Positions 17,225-27,319 are shown, counted from the first letter of the stretch. The stretch: DNA of 64,000 nucleotides from Deltaproteobacteria bacterium (GCA_020633895.1 JACKCT010000009.1:62001-126000), one strand, 5' to 3'. Numbers and translations are program-made. The notes: generated by a model not told the origin, from the letters alone.

Positions 17225-18043
17225 ATGCAAGACGATCAGATCCGTGAAATTGTCCGCGATCACTACGGTCAGGTGGCGCGGGACGACCAAAGCTCCGCCT
17301 GCGGCACGGGATGCTGCACGATTCCCGGACGCCCCGAATTGTCCAAGGCCATCGGATATTCGGACGAGGAAATGGCCTCCGTGCCCGAAGGCGCCAACCT
17401 GGGATTGGGCTGCGGCAATCCGTCGGCCATCGCCGCCCTGATTCCCGGCGAAGTCGTTTTGGACCTGGGCAGCGGCGCCGGGTTCGACAGCTTTTTGGCG
17501 AGCGCGAAAGTGGGAGAGGCCGGCCGGGTGATCGGCGTGGACATGACCGCGGACATGGTGACGCGGGCACGGGGCCTGGCGCGGGATCGGGGCGTGAGCA
17601 ATGTGGAATTTCGCCTGGGGGAGATCGAATATCTGCCCGTTCCCGATAACCACGTCGACGCGATCATGTCCAACTGCGTGATCAATCTGTCGCCGGACAA
17701 ACCGGCGGTCTTCCGCGACGCGTATCGGGTGCTCAAGCCCGGCGGGCGGCTGGCGATCTCGGACGTGGTCGCGTTGCAACCCTTGACCGCGGAGCTCAAA
17801 GAGCAGGCGCTGGCCTTGGCCGGGTGCGTCGCCGGGGCGGCGGAGGTGTCCGAAATCGAGGGCATGCTGCGCGACGCGGGGTTCGAAAACGTCCAGGTGC
17901 ATGTCAAGCAGGAGAGCCGAGATTTTATCAAGGAATGGTTTCCCGGCAGCGGCGCCGAGAACTACGTGGCGTCGGCGACGATCCAGGCGCGCAAGCCGGC
18001 CGGCGATTGCTGCGAGCCGGGATGCTGCGGCAACGAGAGCTGA
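17225..18043 (+). CDS. arsM: Arsenite S-adenosylmethionine methyltransferase
   Basis: Methylates As(III) with SAM, using cysteine ligands. 272 aa. The N terminus carries CGTGCC, then GYSDEEMASVPEGANLGLGCGNP typical of ArsM. The SAM motif VLDLGSGAGFDSFLA and GVDMTADMVTRAR follow. The conserved arsenite cysteines appear in MSNCVINLSPDK and LAGCVAGA. The C-terminal tail has a Cys cluster (CCEPGCCG). The start is preceded by GAAGGAGGG. Its stop overlaps the start of the sigma factor gene (TGATG), so the pair is co-expressed. No arsR or arsenite efflux gene is near. A small hairpin (CCCGAC-N5-GTCGGG, 17116-17132) lies upstream. Confidence 0.93.
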   Translation: MQDDQIREIVRDHYGQVARDDQSSACGTGCCTIPGRPELSKAIGYSDEEMASVPEGANLGLGCGNPSAIAALIPGEVVLDLGSGAGFDSFLASAKVGEAGRVIGVDMTADMVTRARGLARDRGVSNVEFRLGEIEYLPVPDNHVDAIMSNCVINLSPDKPAVFRDAYRVLKPGGRLAISDVVALQPLTAELKEQALALAGCVAGAAEVSEIEGMLRDAGFENVQVHVKQESRDFIKEWFPGSGAENYVASATIQARKPAGDCCEPGCCGNES

Positions 18044-18633
18044 TGGTTCAGGAACTCAAAGCCCAGGCCTGGGACGAACTTTCCCGCGATCTTTACGGCT
18101 TCATTCGCCCGCGGGTGGCGAACGACGCGGATGCCCGCGACGTTCTGCAAAACGTTCTCCTGCGAATGCACACCGGGCTGGGCGGTCTCAAAAGCCGGGA
18201 CCGCTTGGCCCCGTGGATGCGGAGCATTGCTCGCAACGCCCTGGCCGACCACTACGCGGCGCGCGCCCGGTTTCCGATCATCGAAGACGCGGCCGTGCGA
18301 ACGGTTGCCGATGGCGAGACGGGCGGAGAGTCGGAGGACGAGGACGATCCGGCCGCCCGGTTGTCTCAGGTGCTTGTCGGGTTCGTCGACATGCTGCCCG
18401 AGCCGTATCGGACGGCGGTGCGCTTGACCGAATTGGAAGGTCGAACGCACCGGGAGGCGGCCCAATCGGCGGGCGTGTCCTTGTCCGCGATGAAGTCCCG
18501 CGTGCGTCGCGGGCGCGGGCAATTGCGGACGATGCTCACCGACTGCTGCGAGATCGCCTTGGACGCTCGGGGCAAAGTCATCGAATGCACTCCCCGCCGA
18601 CCGGGCAGGCCCGTGGACGATTGCTGCTCTTAA
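18043..18633 (+). CDS. sigZ: ECF RNA polymerase sigma factor, SigZ-like, with Cys-rich C-terminal tail
   Basis: 196 aa with sigma-70 region 2 (LYGFIRPRVANDADARDVLQNVLLRM, then APWMRSIARNALADHYAARAR) and region 4 (VDMLPEPYRTAVRLTELEGRTHREAAQSAGVSLSAMKSRVRRGRGQL, shown here in segments). The C-terminal tail of about 40 residues has two CC pairs and a further Cys (DCCEIALD, IECTP, DDCCS), a feature of SigZ-type factors. It starts within the arsM stop codon. No anti-sigma gene follows, so control may act on the sigma factor itself. Binding of As(III) or another soft metal by the cysteines is my inference from the context. Confidence 0.85.
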   Translation: MVQELKAQAWDELSRDLYGFIRPRVANDADARDVLQNVLLRMHTGLGGLKSRDRLAPWMRSIARNALADHYAARARFPIIEDAAVRTVADGETGGESEDEDDPAARLSQVLVGFVDMLPEPYRTAVRLTELEGRTHREAAQSAGVSLSAMKSRVRRGRGQLRTMLTDCCEIALDARGKVIECTPRRPGRPVDDCCS

Positions 18634-18662
18634 GGTCCGTTTCGCTAGGCCGTCGTCATGCC

Positions 18663-18692
18663 TTGACGTGCGTCGAACGGGATTTCTATGGT
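18663..18692 (+). promoter_or_regulatory. Putative ispE promoter
   Basis: TTGACG, 18-bp spacer, TATGGT, about 30 bp upstream of the ispE ATG. A sigma-70-type match by eye only. Confidence 0.45.
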
Positions 18693-18719
18693 GCGGGGCA
18701 TCGTTTTTGAGGAGCCCCG

Positions 18720-19592
18720 ATGACTCGTTCGCTGACCCTGTCTTCGCCGGCGAAAGTCAATCTGCGCTTGGAAGTGTTGGGACGGCGGGCGGACGGCTAC
18801 CACGAATTGCAGATGGTCAATCTGCCTCTGGAACTGGCCGACACGGTGGAACTGACGCCCATCGACGTGGGGATGGAGCTGACCTGCGACGATCCGGCGG
18901 TGCCGTCCGACGAATCGAATCTTGCCTTTCGAGCGGCGCTGGCTTTGCGGGATCTCCCCTCCCGGCCGGGGATGGCTTCCCGACGGCGCGGCGTGCGCAT
19001 CCGTTTGACCAAACGCATTCCCGCGGCGGCGGGCCTGGGCGGCGGGTCGAGCAACGCGGCGACGGTGCTGCGGGGGCTCAACGATTTGTGGGGCCTGGGG
19101 CTCGGCGACGAAGACCTGGCGGCGATCGGGGTGAAGCTCGGGGCGGATGTGCCGTATTTCCTGCACAACCGACCGACGGTGGTGCGGGGCATCGGAGAGA
19201 TCCTCGAGCCGATTGCGGTGACGGCGCGTGCGTCGGCGGTGCTGCTCAATCCCGGATTCGGTGTGTCGACCAAGGAGGTCTACGGTGCGTTGGGGCTGCT
19301 GCCCGGCGCGCGCGGCGCCCGGTCGGATTTGCCCGAGCGGATCGACGAATTCGACGCCTTGATCCGCCTGATGCGCAATGACCTGGAGATGCCGGTGCGG
19401 CGGCGTCACTCGGAGATCTCGCAGATGAAAGGGTATCTGCTCGAGAAGGGCGCGGCGGGGGCGATGATGAGCGGCAGCGGCCCGACGGTCTTCGGTTTGT
19501 TTGACGCGCCGGATCCGCCGGATGTGAGCGCTTGGGACCTGCCCGACGAGCGATGGCGCGTAATCGCGACGCGCGTGACGAACGAGGCCTGA
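18720..19592 (+). CDS. ispE: 4-diphosphocytidyl-2-C-methyl-D-erythritol kinase
   Basis: GHMP kinase of the MEP isoprenoid pathway that phosphorylates CDP-ME at the 2-hydroxyl. 290 aa. Motif 1 is SPAKVNLRLEVLGRRADGYHEL. The ATP-binding loop is PAAAGLGGGSSNAATVLRGLN, and motif 3 is GAAGAMMSGSGPTVFGLF. It opens the conserved block ispE, tRNA-Gln, prs, rplY, pth known from many deltaproteobacteria. The start is preceded by GAGGAG. Confidence 0.96.
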   Translation: MTRSLTLSSPAKVNLRLEVLGRRADGYHELQMVNLPLELADTVELTPIDVGMELTCDDPAVPSDESNLAFRAALALRDLPSRPGMASRRRGVRIRLTKRIPAAAGLGGGSSNAATVLRGLNDLWGLGLGDEDLAAIGVKLGADVPYFLHNRPTVVRGIGEILEPIAVTARASAVLLNPGFGVSTKEVYGALGLLPGARGARSDLPERIDEFDALIRLMRNDLEMPVRRRHSEISQMKGYLLEKGAAGAMMSGSGPTVFGLFDAPDPPDVSAWDLPDERWRVIATRVTNEA

Positions 19593-19596
19593 CCCC

Positions 19597-19625
19597 TTCA
19601 CCTCCCCGGATGTCTTGGGTATAGT
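19597..19625 (+). promoter_or_regulatory. Putative tRNA-Gln promoter
   Basis: TTCACC (19597-19602), 17-bp spacer and TATAGT (19620-19625), 40 bp before the tRNA 5' end and just after the ispE stop. Confidence 0.55.
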
Positions 19626-19664
19626 GCGCTCCCTTTTCGACCCGGCTTGTTCGACAAGGCTTGA

Positions 19665-19736
19665 TGGGGCGTCGTCAAGTGGTAAGACACTGGGTTTTGA
19701 TCCCAGCATTCGCAGGTTCGAATCCTGCCGCCCCAG
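19665..19736 (+). tRNA. tRNA-Gln (anticodon TTG)
   Basis: Acceptor arms TGGGGCG and CGCCCCA pair fully. The anticodon stem-loop is CTGGG-TTTTGAT-CCCAG with anticodon TTG, and the T arm GCAGG-TTCGAAT-CCTGC is canonical. Discriminator G, no encoded CCA. It is the substrate class served by the GatCAB amidotransferase encoded 17 kb downstream if no GlnRS exists. A T-rich stretch follows directly. Confidence 0.95.
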
Positions 19737-19759
19737 TTTTCGTCCTTCCCGTCCAAAGA

Positions 19760-20257
19760 TCAGCAAAAGTCGAGGCAATCCTCAAAGTCGTCGCACGACG
19801 CCTCGTTCTCAAAGCAACCCCACACGCAAGCCTGAACCGATGAGTCGCCGCGCGGGTCACAGGCCATCAGATAGAAATCCCGGTAGCTCAGGCACTCCTC
19901 GTTGGCCATTCCGTAGTAGCCGTTGGCGCAGCCGGACGCGTCGTCCTCCGAACAGTCGTTGACGCACACTTCCGTGTCGTAGCAGAGGGCTTCGCCGTCT
20001 TCCAGGTCGTTGACGCATTCCAGGAAGCAGTCCGGGTCGGTGATCGGCTCGTCGGGACTGCATCCGTAGAATTCGAACCCGCTATACGACATGCATTCCG
20101 ACGCGAGGGACGCCTCGTAGATCGCTTCGCAGTCGTCATCGTCATCGTCGTCAACCGAATCGCCATCGTCGTCATCGCCCGAGGCGCACGAAATCGCGAG
20201 AAATCCCGCCAAAATCAGCGCCGCCGCTCCGAAAAAGAACCATCCCAATTTCCACAT
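19760..20257 (-). CDS. Cys-rich lipoprotein with duplicated 8-cysteine module
   Basis: 165 aa, unrecognised. The ATG at 20257 is preceded by GGAGGG and gives a signal peptide with lipobox AISC, then a Ser/Gly/Asp-run linker. The mature part contains two tandem modules of about 55 residues with eight cysteines each. Both contain ECxSY..F near the start and end in CxxxC-like pairs (module 1 roughly residues 49-108, module 2 roughly 111-165). Sixteen cysteines predict heavy disulfide bonding in the periplasm or on the surface. It lies inside the housekeeping block, on the opposite strand between tRNA-Gln and the toxin-antitoxin pair. Confidence 0.75.
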   Translation of the reverse strand: MWKLGWFFFGAAALILAGFLAISCASGDDDDGDSVDDDDDDDCEAIYEASLASECMSYSGFEFYGCSPDEPITDPDCFLECVNDLEDGEALCYDTEVCVNDCSEDDASGCANGYYGMANEECLSYRDFYLMACDPRGDSSVQACVWGCFENEASCDDFEDCLDFC

Positions 20258-20335
20258 CGTCGGTCCCTCCACACCAACATTGAACCACCCGGCATTGAGG
20301 CAAACAAGTCGTGACCCGGGGGGCGAATCGTGGGA

Positions 20336-20350
20336 TACTATATGGATAGT
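20336..20350 (+). promoter_or_regulatory. Putative promoter/operator of the HepT/MNT module
   Basis: A perfect inverted repeat ACTAT-ATGG-ATAGT (20337-20350) overlapping a -10-like TACTAT (20336-20341), 53 bp before the antitoxin ATG. Autoregulation through this repeat is inference. No convincing -35 is seen. Confidence 0.35.
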
Positions 20351-20402
20351 TCTACGCTTTCGGCCCTCGCGAGGGCCGCTATCGGAACGAACGGGACGAG
20401 AG

Positions 20403-20702
20403 ATGATTGAACTTCTTCCCCAACACCAGTTCGACGCGTTCTGCCGAAAGTGGCGGATCGCCGAGTTGCTTTACGTGGGCGAAGTCCATCTGGACTTTGA
20501 TGACGACGCCCGCGACGCCCATCGTTTTATTGCGAAGTTCCGGCCGGACGCGCGATGGGGATACTTCGATGTCTTTGATATGGAAGACGAGTTGTCACGG
20601 ACGCTCGGCGTTCCCGTCCAAATCCTGAGTCGTGACGGTATTAAAAAAGGTCGGGAGTCGGCATTCAGGATTCAGGATGCCGCGGTCCTCCATCGCGACT
20701 AA
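20403..20702 (+). CDS. MNT (minimal nucleotidyltransferase)-like antitoxin, degenerate active site
   Basis: 99 aa, the usual length for MntA-type antitoxins. The fold is recognisable from LLYVGEVHLDFDD, the FRPDARWGYFDVFDMEDELSRTLG segment that replaces the family EFEPG..GLFD..LEEELSELLG region, VPVQIL, and a final IQDAAVLHRD. The catalytic GSxxRG...SDIDL signature is lost: the Gly is followed by Glu, and the DxD aspartates are not in place. It therefore may neutralise by binding rather than by adenylylating the toxin. The gene precedes hepT by 19 bp. Confidence 0.75.
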   Translation: MIELLPQHQFDAFCRKWRIAELLYVGEVHLDFDDDARDAHRFIAKFRPDARWGYFDVFDMEDELSRTLGVPVQILSRDGIKKGRESAFRIQDAAVLHRD

Positions 20703-20721
20703 GAACAATCCGGCGCGCGGC

Positions 20722-21090
20722 ATGAATTATTCCGAAAATTTGCATGACATTCTCGATTCCGGCCGGACTCTCCTGGACTACGTCAACACGACTTCCAGAG
20801 AAAATTTCATCACTGGTCGGTCGCCGATGCTCAACGACGCCGTGATTTGGCGCTTTTGCGTTATCGGCGAGGCTGCGCGGAGGACGAAATCCGGAATCCT
20901 CAACGCAAGCGGGAGGATTCCCTGGGCCCGTTGGGTGGGATTGCGCAATGTGTTGATCCACCAATACGAGGCCATTGATTACGCGATTCTTTGGGAAATT
21001 TGTCGGACCGGAGTCCCCGAACTCCTCCACGAAGTTGAATTCGAGTTGAAAACGCTCTCGAAAGAGTCATCGGACGACGACAAACGCTGA
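20722..21090 (+). CDS. HEPN-domain RNase toxin, HepT-like (DUF86)
   Basis: 122 aa all-helical HEPN protein. The catalytic Rx4H motif is RNVLIH followed by QYEAIDY, the standard HepT active-site pattern. Family features NDAVIWRFCVIGEAARR and WVGLRNVLIHQY are clear. Family knowledge: HEPN toxins cleave RNA and are controlled by an MNT antitoxin. An ATG at 20722 gives MNYSENLHDIL; a GTG-started extension into the antitoxin gene is not family-like. The pair sits between tRNA-Gln and prs, genes that are adjacent in related genomes. Confidence 0.87.
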   Translation: MNYSENLHDILDSGRTLLDYVNTTSRENFITGRSPMLNDAVIWRFCVIGEAARRTKSGILNASGRIPWARWVGLRNVLIHQYEAIDYAILWEICRTGVPELLHEVEFELKTLSKESSDDDKR

Positions 21091-21322
21091 ACCCGCCAAA
21101 TTCCCTCAAAAATTGCGCGGCGCCTTCCCGTAATTCCTCGTGACTTCCACTTGACATCCCCGGGCCGATCTGACAAAAAGCGCGCCGGTTCGCTGCGCCC
21201 GATTGGGGAAAGCACTTTTTTGCATCCAAAACGCGCACCTAGGTCTTCGCCGGCGTCGAAATACGCCCGCGATCGATGGATTCGCTATGATTCTCGAGCC
21301 TTCGCTGCAGGTGGATCAGGAG

Positions 21323-22294
21323 ATGATCCGCGTCTTCTCCGGGAACGCCCATCCGGCGTTGGCGGACAAGATTTGCCGTGATCTGGGGATCACGCGGGGC
21401 GCGGCGGTGGTTTCGCCCTTCGCGGACGGCGAAATCTCGGTGGATATCAAGGAAACGGTCCGGGCCAAGGATGTGTACGTGGTGCAGCCGACGTGCCGGC
21501 CGGACGTCAACGGCGCGCTGATGGAGTTGCTGGTCATGTTGGACGCGTTGTCCCGAGCCAGCGCCGAGCGCATTACCGCCGTGATTCCGTACTACGGATA
21601 TGCCCGGCAGGACCGGAAAGTCAGCCCCCGCGCGCCCATCACGGCCAAACTGGTCGCCGACCTGCTCACGGCCGCCGGGGCCGATCGGGTGCTGACGGTG
21701 GACCTGCACGCGGGGCAGATCCAGGGATTTTTCAATATCCCGGTGGACAATCTGTACGCGACCGCCATCCTCTCCAAGCGCTTGATTGCCTTGGAGGGCA
21801 TGCAGAACGAAAACGATCTGGTGATCGTCAGTCCGGACGCCGGCGGTGTGCGTCGGGCGCGGTACTTGGCCCATATTCTCGAGCGGGAAACGAGCCTGGC
21901 GTTCATCGACAAGCGTCGGTCCAAGCCGGGCAAGATCGCCGAGATGACCGTCGTGGGTGACGTGGACGGAAAGACCGCGGTGATGGTCGACGACATGATC
22001 GACTCGGGCGGCACCATTGTGAAGGCGGCGGACGTGCTCAAGCAGCACGGCGCCAAGCGGGTCTTCGCCGTGTGCACGCACCCGGTTTTCTCGAACCACG
22101 CCGAGCGGCGCATTCAGGATTCGAGCATCGAGCGCTTGATCGTGACCGACACGATTCCTCTGACCGAAGACGCCGAGAAGGTGAAGAAGATCGAGGTGAT
22201 TTCGGTCTCCGAATTGTTGGCCCGGGCCATCGCCAACATTCACCTGGGCGGGTCGGTCAGCTCCTTGTTCAAGGCCGTCGAGGTGATCAACTAG
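21323..22294 (+). CDS. prs: Ribose-phosphate pyrophosphokinase
   Basis: Makes PRPP from ribose 5-phosphate and ATP for nucleotide, His and Trp synthesis. 323 aa. It shows FSGNAHPALADKI, the catalytic flap PYYGYARQDRKVSPRAPITAK, DLHAGQIQGFFNIPVDNL, SPDAGGVRRARYLA and the PRPP loop VMVDDMIDSGGTIVKAA. The start at 21323 (MIRVFSGNA) is preferred because AGGTGG lies eight bases upstream and the family starts close to FSGN; an ATG at 21287 would add 12 residues. rplY follows after 60 bp. Confidence 0.95.
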   Translation: MIRVFSGNAHPALADKICRDLGITRGAAVVSPFADGEISVDIKETVRAKDVYVVQPTCRPDVNGALMELLVMLDALSRASAERITAVIPYYGYARQDRKVSPRAPITAKLVADLLTAAGADRVLTVDLHAGQIQGFFNIPVDNLYATAILSKRLIALEGMQNENDLVIVSPDAGGVRRARYLAHILERETSLAFIDKRRSKPGKIAEMTVVGDVDGKTAVMVDDMIDSGGTIVKAADVLKQHGAKRVFAVCTHPVFSNHAERRIQDSSIERLIVTDTIPLTEDAEKVKKIEVISVSELLARAIANIHLGGSVSSLFKAVEVIN

Positions 22295-22354
22295 CCGGCG
22301 GCGCGCGTGATGAAGAACCCCGGGCCGCGTCAAGGCCCGTTCGTGGAGTGAGAA

Positions 22355-23014
22355 ATGCAAACGCACGAGTTTAAAGCGGAAATTCGCACCGAGTCGGGCA
22401 AGGGTCCCGCCCGTCGGGCCCGGTCGGCCGGCAAGGTCCCCGCGGTGGCCTACGGCCCGCGCATGAAGCCGGTGACGCTGCTGCTGGACGCCAAGTCGCT
22501 GCACGATTTCATCGAGCACCACAACTATCGGACCAACCTGTACACCCTGGCGGTGGACGGCTCGTCCGAGTTTGCCGGCAAGACCTTCAAGGTCGCCGAC
22601 CTGCAGCGTCACTACCTGGACAAGGATGTGATGTCGGTCGACTTCGCCGAGGTGGAGATGGATCAGCAGGTGGTCGTCGAGGTGCCCGTGTTCTTCGACG
22701 GCACCCCGGCCGGCGTGAAGGCCGGCGGTCTGATGCAGCGCCTGGCCCGCTCGATCAAGGTGCGTTGCCTGCCTCGGGACATTCCCAAGTCGATCCACTG
22801 GGACGTGAGCGGCCTGAACACGGGCACCACGTTGTATCTGGAGAATTTCACGCTGCCCGAGACCCTCGAAGCGGTTTCGGTGCCGCGTACGCCCATCATC
22901 GCCTGCACGATTCCGCGCACCATGCGCGGCAAGGGCGCCGCGGCCGACGAAGAAGCCGCGGCCGAGGGTGGCGAGGAAGCCGCCGAGGGCGGCGAGGAGA
23001 GCGCGGAGTCCTAA
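22355..23014 (+). CDS. rplY: 50S ribosomal protein L25/general stress protein Ctc
   Basis: 5S-rRNA-binding protein of the large subunit, long CTC form (219 aa) with the N-terminal L25 domain (RTESGKGPARRARSAGKVPAVAYG) and the C-terminal TL5/CTC domain (VEVPVFFDGTPAGVKAGGLMQ, then PRDIPKSIHWDVSGL). The last 30 residues are a low-complexity Glu/Ala/Gly tail. Placed between prs and pth, as is usual. Confidence 0.95.
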   Translation: MQTHEFKAEIRTESGKGPARRARSAGKVPAVAYGPRMKPVTLLLDAKSLHDFIEHHNYRTNLYTLAVDGSSEFAGKTFKVADLQRHYLDKDVMSVDFAEVEMDQQVVVEVPVFFDGTPAGVKAGGLMQRLARSIKVRCLPRDIPKSIHWDVSGLNTGTTLYLENFTLPETLEAVSVPRTPIIACTIPRTMRGKGAAADEEAAAEGGEEAAEGGEESAES

Positions 23015-23049
23015 GCCGACTCCGCGCCGTCGCGTAAGGCTGCGTCGTG

Positions 23050-23616
23050 ATGCTGATTGTCGGCCTGGGAAACCCGGGCGCCAAATACGCCCGGACGCGG
23101 CACAACGCCGGGTTCTGGGTGGTGGACCTGCTGGCCGAGCGCTGGGGCCTGCCGTTTAAGGGCAAGTTCAAGGGCGAAACGGCCTCGGGGCGCTACCGGA
23201 CGCAACCGGTGATCCTGCTCAAACCCCTGACGTTCATGAACGTTTCGGGGACCTCGGTCCAGGCGGCCATGGCGTTTTACGGCCTGGAGCCCGAGCAGGT
23301 GTTGGTCGTCCACGACGACGTGGACCTGGAGCCGGGGCGCCTCAAGCTCAAGAAGGGCGGGGGCACCGGCGGGCACAACGGGCTGCGTTCGATGCAAAAG
23401 CAGCTCGGATCGCCCGAGTTCTACCGCCTGCGTTTCGGCGTGGGCCGGCCCGAAGACGGACGCATCGACACCGCCGACTATGTGCTCGGCCAGATCGGCG
23501 CCCTGGACTGGGCCGAATATCAGGACGCCGCCGCCGTCGCCGCCGACGCGGTGGAATCCTTCCTGACCGAAGGCCTGGAGGCCACGCAAAATCGATACCA
23601 TGCCGCCGGATCGTAG
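23050..23616 (+). CDS. pth: Peptidyl-tRNA hydrolase
   Basis: Recycles tRNA by hydrolysing peptidyl-tRNA. 188 aa from ATG 23050 (a GTG one codon earlier is possible). It shows LIVGLGNPGAKYARTRHNAGF, with the catalytic His in TRHNAGF, then LLKPLTFMNVSGTSV, VVHDDVDLEPG and GGTGGHNGLRSM. Follows rplY by 35 bp. Confidence 0.96.
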   Translation: MLIVGLGNPGAKYARTRHNAGFWVVDLLAERWGLPFKGKFKGETASGRYRTQPVILLKPLTFMNVSGTSVQAAMAFYGLEPEQVLVVHDDVDLEPGRLKLKKGGGTGGHNGLRSMQKQLGSPEFYRLRFGVGRPEDGRIDTADYVLGQIGALDWAEYQDAAAVAADAVESFLTEGLEATQNRYHAAGS

Positions 23617-23734
23617 GTCGCTCACTTGAGGCCGGACCGGACGGAACGAAGAGCCCAATTCGAGATGATCCGACGTCGCGAGGCGTCGACCGCGGATGCC
23701 GCCGGGTGTCCCGACATTTCAGGAGGAAGAGCGG

Positions 23735-25780
<2,046 letters not shown>

Positions 25781-25795
25781 TCACTCGCGCGGCGC

Positions 25796-25824
25796 TTGCG
25801 CCGACGATAGGCATGTGCTAGATA
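25796..25824 (+). promoter_or_regulatory. Putative promoter upstream of rpsF
   Basis: TTGCGC (25796-25801), 17-bp spacer, TAGATA (25819-25824). Close relatives of this pattern (TTGCGN, 15-18 bp, TAG...) stand before the genes at 34440, 40230 and 62236. Confidence 0.5.
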
Positions 25825-25827
25825 GTG

Positions 25828-25854
25828 CGGCCCGGCGATACGCCGGGCCGTTTT
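25828..25854 (+). terminator. Strong hairpin, terminator of hppA
   Basis: Ten-base perfect stem CGGCCCGGCG / CGCCGGGCCG with an ATA loop, followed by TTTT. It starts 4 bp after the putative -10 of the next promoter, so it most likely ends hppA transcription. Confidence 0.8.
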
Positions 25855-25901
25855 CCGCGCCGACCGGGTCGGAAGGCGCAACGGATAAGACAACTGAATA
25901 G

Positions 25902-25924
25902 GGCCGGATTCTTTCGATTCGGCC
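25902..25924 (+). promoter_or_regulatory. Hairpin in the rpsF 5' leader
   Basis: Nine-base stem GGCCGGATT / GATTCGGCC with two wobble pairs and a CTTTC loop, in a leader of about 120 nt. S6:S18 operons often carry autoregulatory leader structures; whether this one binds S6:S18 is not shown. Confidence 0.3.
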
Positions 25925-25977
25925 GGCTCCTTGCTCCCGACCCGATCGGGGGCCACAGGTTCACAAGGAGGACCCCC

Positions 25978-26499
25978 ATGCTTCGTCAGTACGAAGTCAT
26001 GTACATTCTGCGTCACGACTCTCCCACCGATCAGACGCAGGCCGCCGTCGACCGGGTTTTGGAAACCATCACCGGACAGGGCGGCACCATCTTGCTGCAG
26101 GAATCCTGGGGCAAGAAAAAACTCGCCTACGAAATCAAGAAGCAGCAAAAAGGCTATTACTTCCTGACGCACTTCGCGTCGACGCCGGATTCCATCCTGG
26201 AGATGGAGCGCATCATGCGCATCAATCCGGAAATCCTCAAATGGATGACCAGCCAGCGCGAAGAGGTGGAGAACCTGGACGCGTTGGTGGAGAAGTTCAA
26301 GGGCGTCGAAGGCAAGGCCGTGCCCCTGGACGGTGACGGGGACGTGGACGACGACAAGGACGACGACGAGGTCGTCGTGGTCGAAGAGAAGAAGAAGCCG
26401 CGTGCCAAGCGCGACGACGATGACGACGATGAAGATGATGACGACGACGACGATGACGATGATGATGACGACGACGATGGGGACGAGGACGACGACTAG
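25978..26499 (+). CDS. rpsF: 30S ribosomal protein S6 with long acidic C-terminal tail
   Basis: 173 aa, against roughly 95-140 in most bacteria. Residues 1-95 are a normal S6 fold: [48 protein letters not shown]. From about residue 110 the protein becomes highly charged, first mixed Asp/Val/Lys, then an almost pure Asp/Glu run of about 30 residues at the end. The start is supported by AAGGAGG. S6 is the substrate of RimK-type glutamate ligation in some bacteria; here the acidity is gene-encoded. First gene of rpsF-ssb-rpsR-DUF2232-rplI. Confidence 0.95.
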   Translation: MLRQYEVMYILRHDSPTDQTQAAVDRVLETITGQGGTILLQESWGKKKLAYEIKKQQKGYYFLTHFASTPDSILEMERIMRINPEILKWMTSQREEVENLDALVEKFKGVEGKAVPLDGDGDVDDDKDDDEVVVVEEKKKPRAKRDDDDDDEDDDDDDDDDDDDDDDGDEDDD

Positions 26500-26550
26500 G
26501 ATGGATGGCGGTCCGAGGCGGACCGTGAGCAACGAAGCGAGGAGACCGTC

Positions 26551-26964
26551 GTGGCCAGCTATAACAAAGTCATCCTGATGGGGAACCTGACCCGCGACCC
26601 GGAGAAGCGCTACACGGAGAGCGGGACGTGCATCGTGACGATGGGCGTCGCGGTCAATCGGCGGGTCAAGCGTCAAAACGAGTGGACCGAAGAGGCCAAC
26701 TTTTTTGACATCGTCGTTTTCGGCAACCAGGCCGAGAACTGCGCGAAGTATCTGGCCAAGGGACGGCCGGTTCTGGTGGACGGCGAGCTGCAACAGCGTC
26801 GCTGGGAAGGCCAGGACGGCCAGAAGCGTTCCAAGGTGGAGGTCGTCGCCAACCAGGTGACTTTCCTGGGCAGCGGCGGCGGCGGTGGGGGCGGCGGCTC
26901 CTACGGCGGCGTCGGCGGAAGCGACGAACCGCCCCCGCTGGACGACGACGACATTCCGTTCTAA
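26551..26964 (+). CDS. ssb: Single-stranded DNA-binding protein
   Basis: 137 aa. OB-fold with [57 protein letters not shown] and a Gly-rich linker. It ends in the acidic tip [11 protein letters not shown], used to recruit replication partners. GTG start at 26551 after GAGGAG. Between rpsF and rpsR, as usual. Confidence 0.96.
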   Translation: MASYNKVILMGNLTRDPEKRYTESGTCIVTMGVAVNRRVKRQNEWTEEANFFDIVVFGNQAENCAKYLAKGRPVLVDGELQQRRWEGQDGQKRSKVEVVANQVTFLGSGGGGGGGGSYGGVGGSDEPPPLDDDDIPF

Positions 26965-27042
26965 CGGCCCGGCCGATCGCCGAAGCCGAAACGAATTGAC
27001 GATGAGGCGACCGCGCGCCGGTCGCGAAATGTGGAGAGACAA

Positions 27043-27306
27043 ATGGTCAACCTGGCGAAACTTTCGCTGAAGAAACGACGGGCCCTGCAGCGGCGCCGCA
27101 CCTGCCGTTTTTGCGCGGACACCACGATCGTGATCGACTACAAAGAGGTCAAAACCCTCAGTTACTTCACGACCGAGCGGGGCAAGATCATCCCCCGTCG
27201 CATTTCGGGCACGTGCGCCAAGCATCAGCGGGCCCTGGTGCGCGAGATCAAGAAGGCGCGTCACATCGCGCTGATGCCCTACACGCAGACCACCGTCTCC
27301 GGGTAG
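27043..27306 (+). CDS. rpsR: 30S ribosomal protein S18
   Basis: 87 aa. It shows [67 protein letters not shown]. The CRFC pair plus the Cys in GTCAKHQ mark the zinc-type form of S18. The ATG at 27043, with GGAGAG five bases upstream, is preferred to a GTG at 27031. Confidence 0.95.
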   Translation: MVNLAKLSLKKRRALQRRRTCRFCADTTIVIDYKEVKTLSYFTTERGKIIPRRISGTCAKHQRALVREIKKARHIALMPYTQTTVSG

Positions 27307-27319
27307 GGGGTCGATCGCC

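Noticed and set aside
21151-21179. prs promoter at TTGACA (21151)
   Set aside because: The -35 is perfect but the expected -10 position reads CAAAAA with no acceptable hexamer within 16-18 bp.
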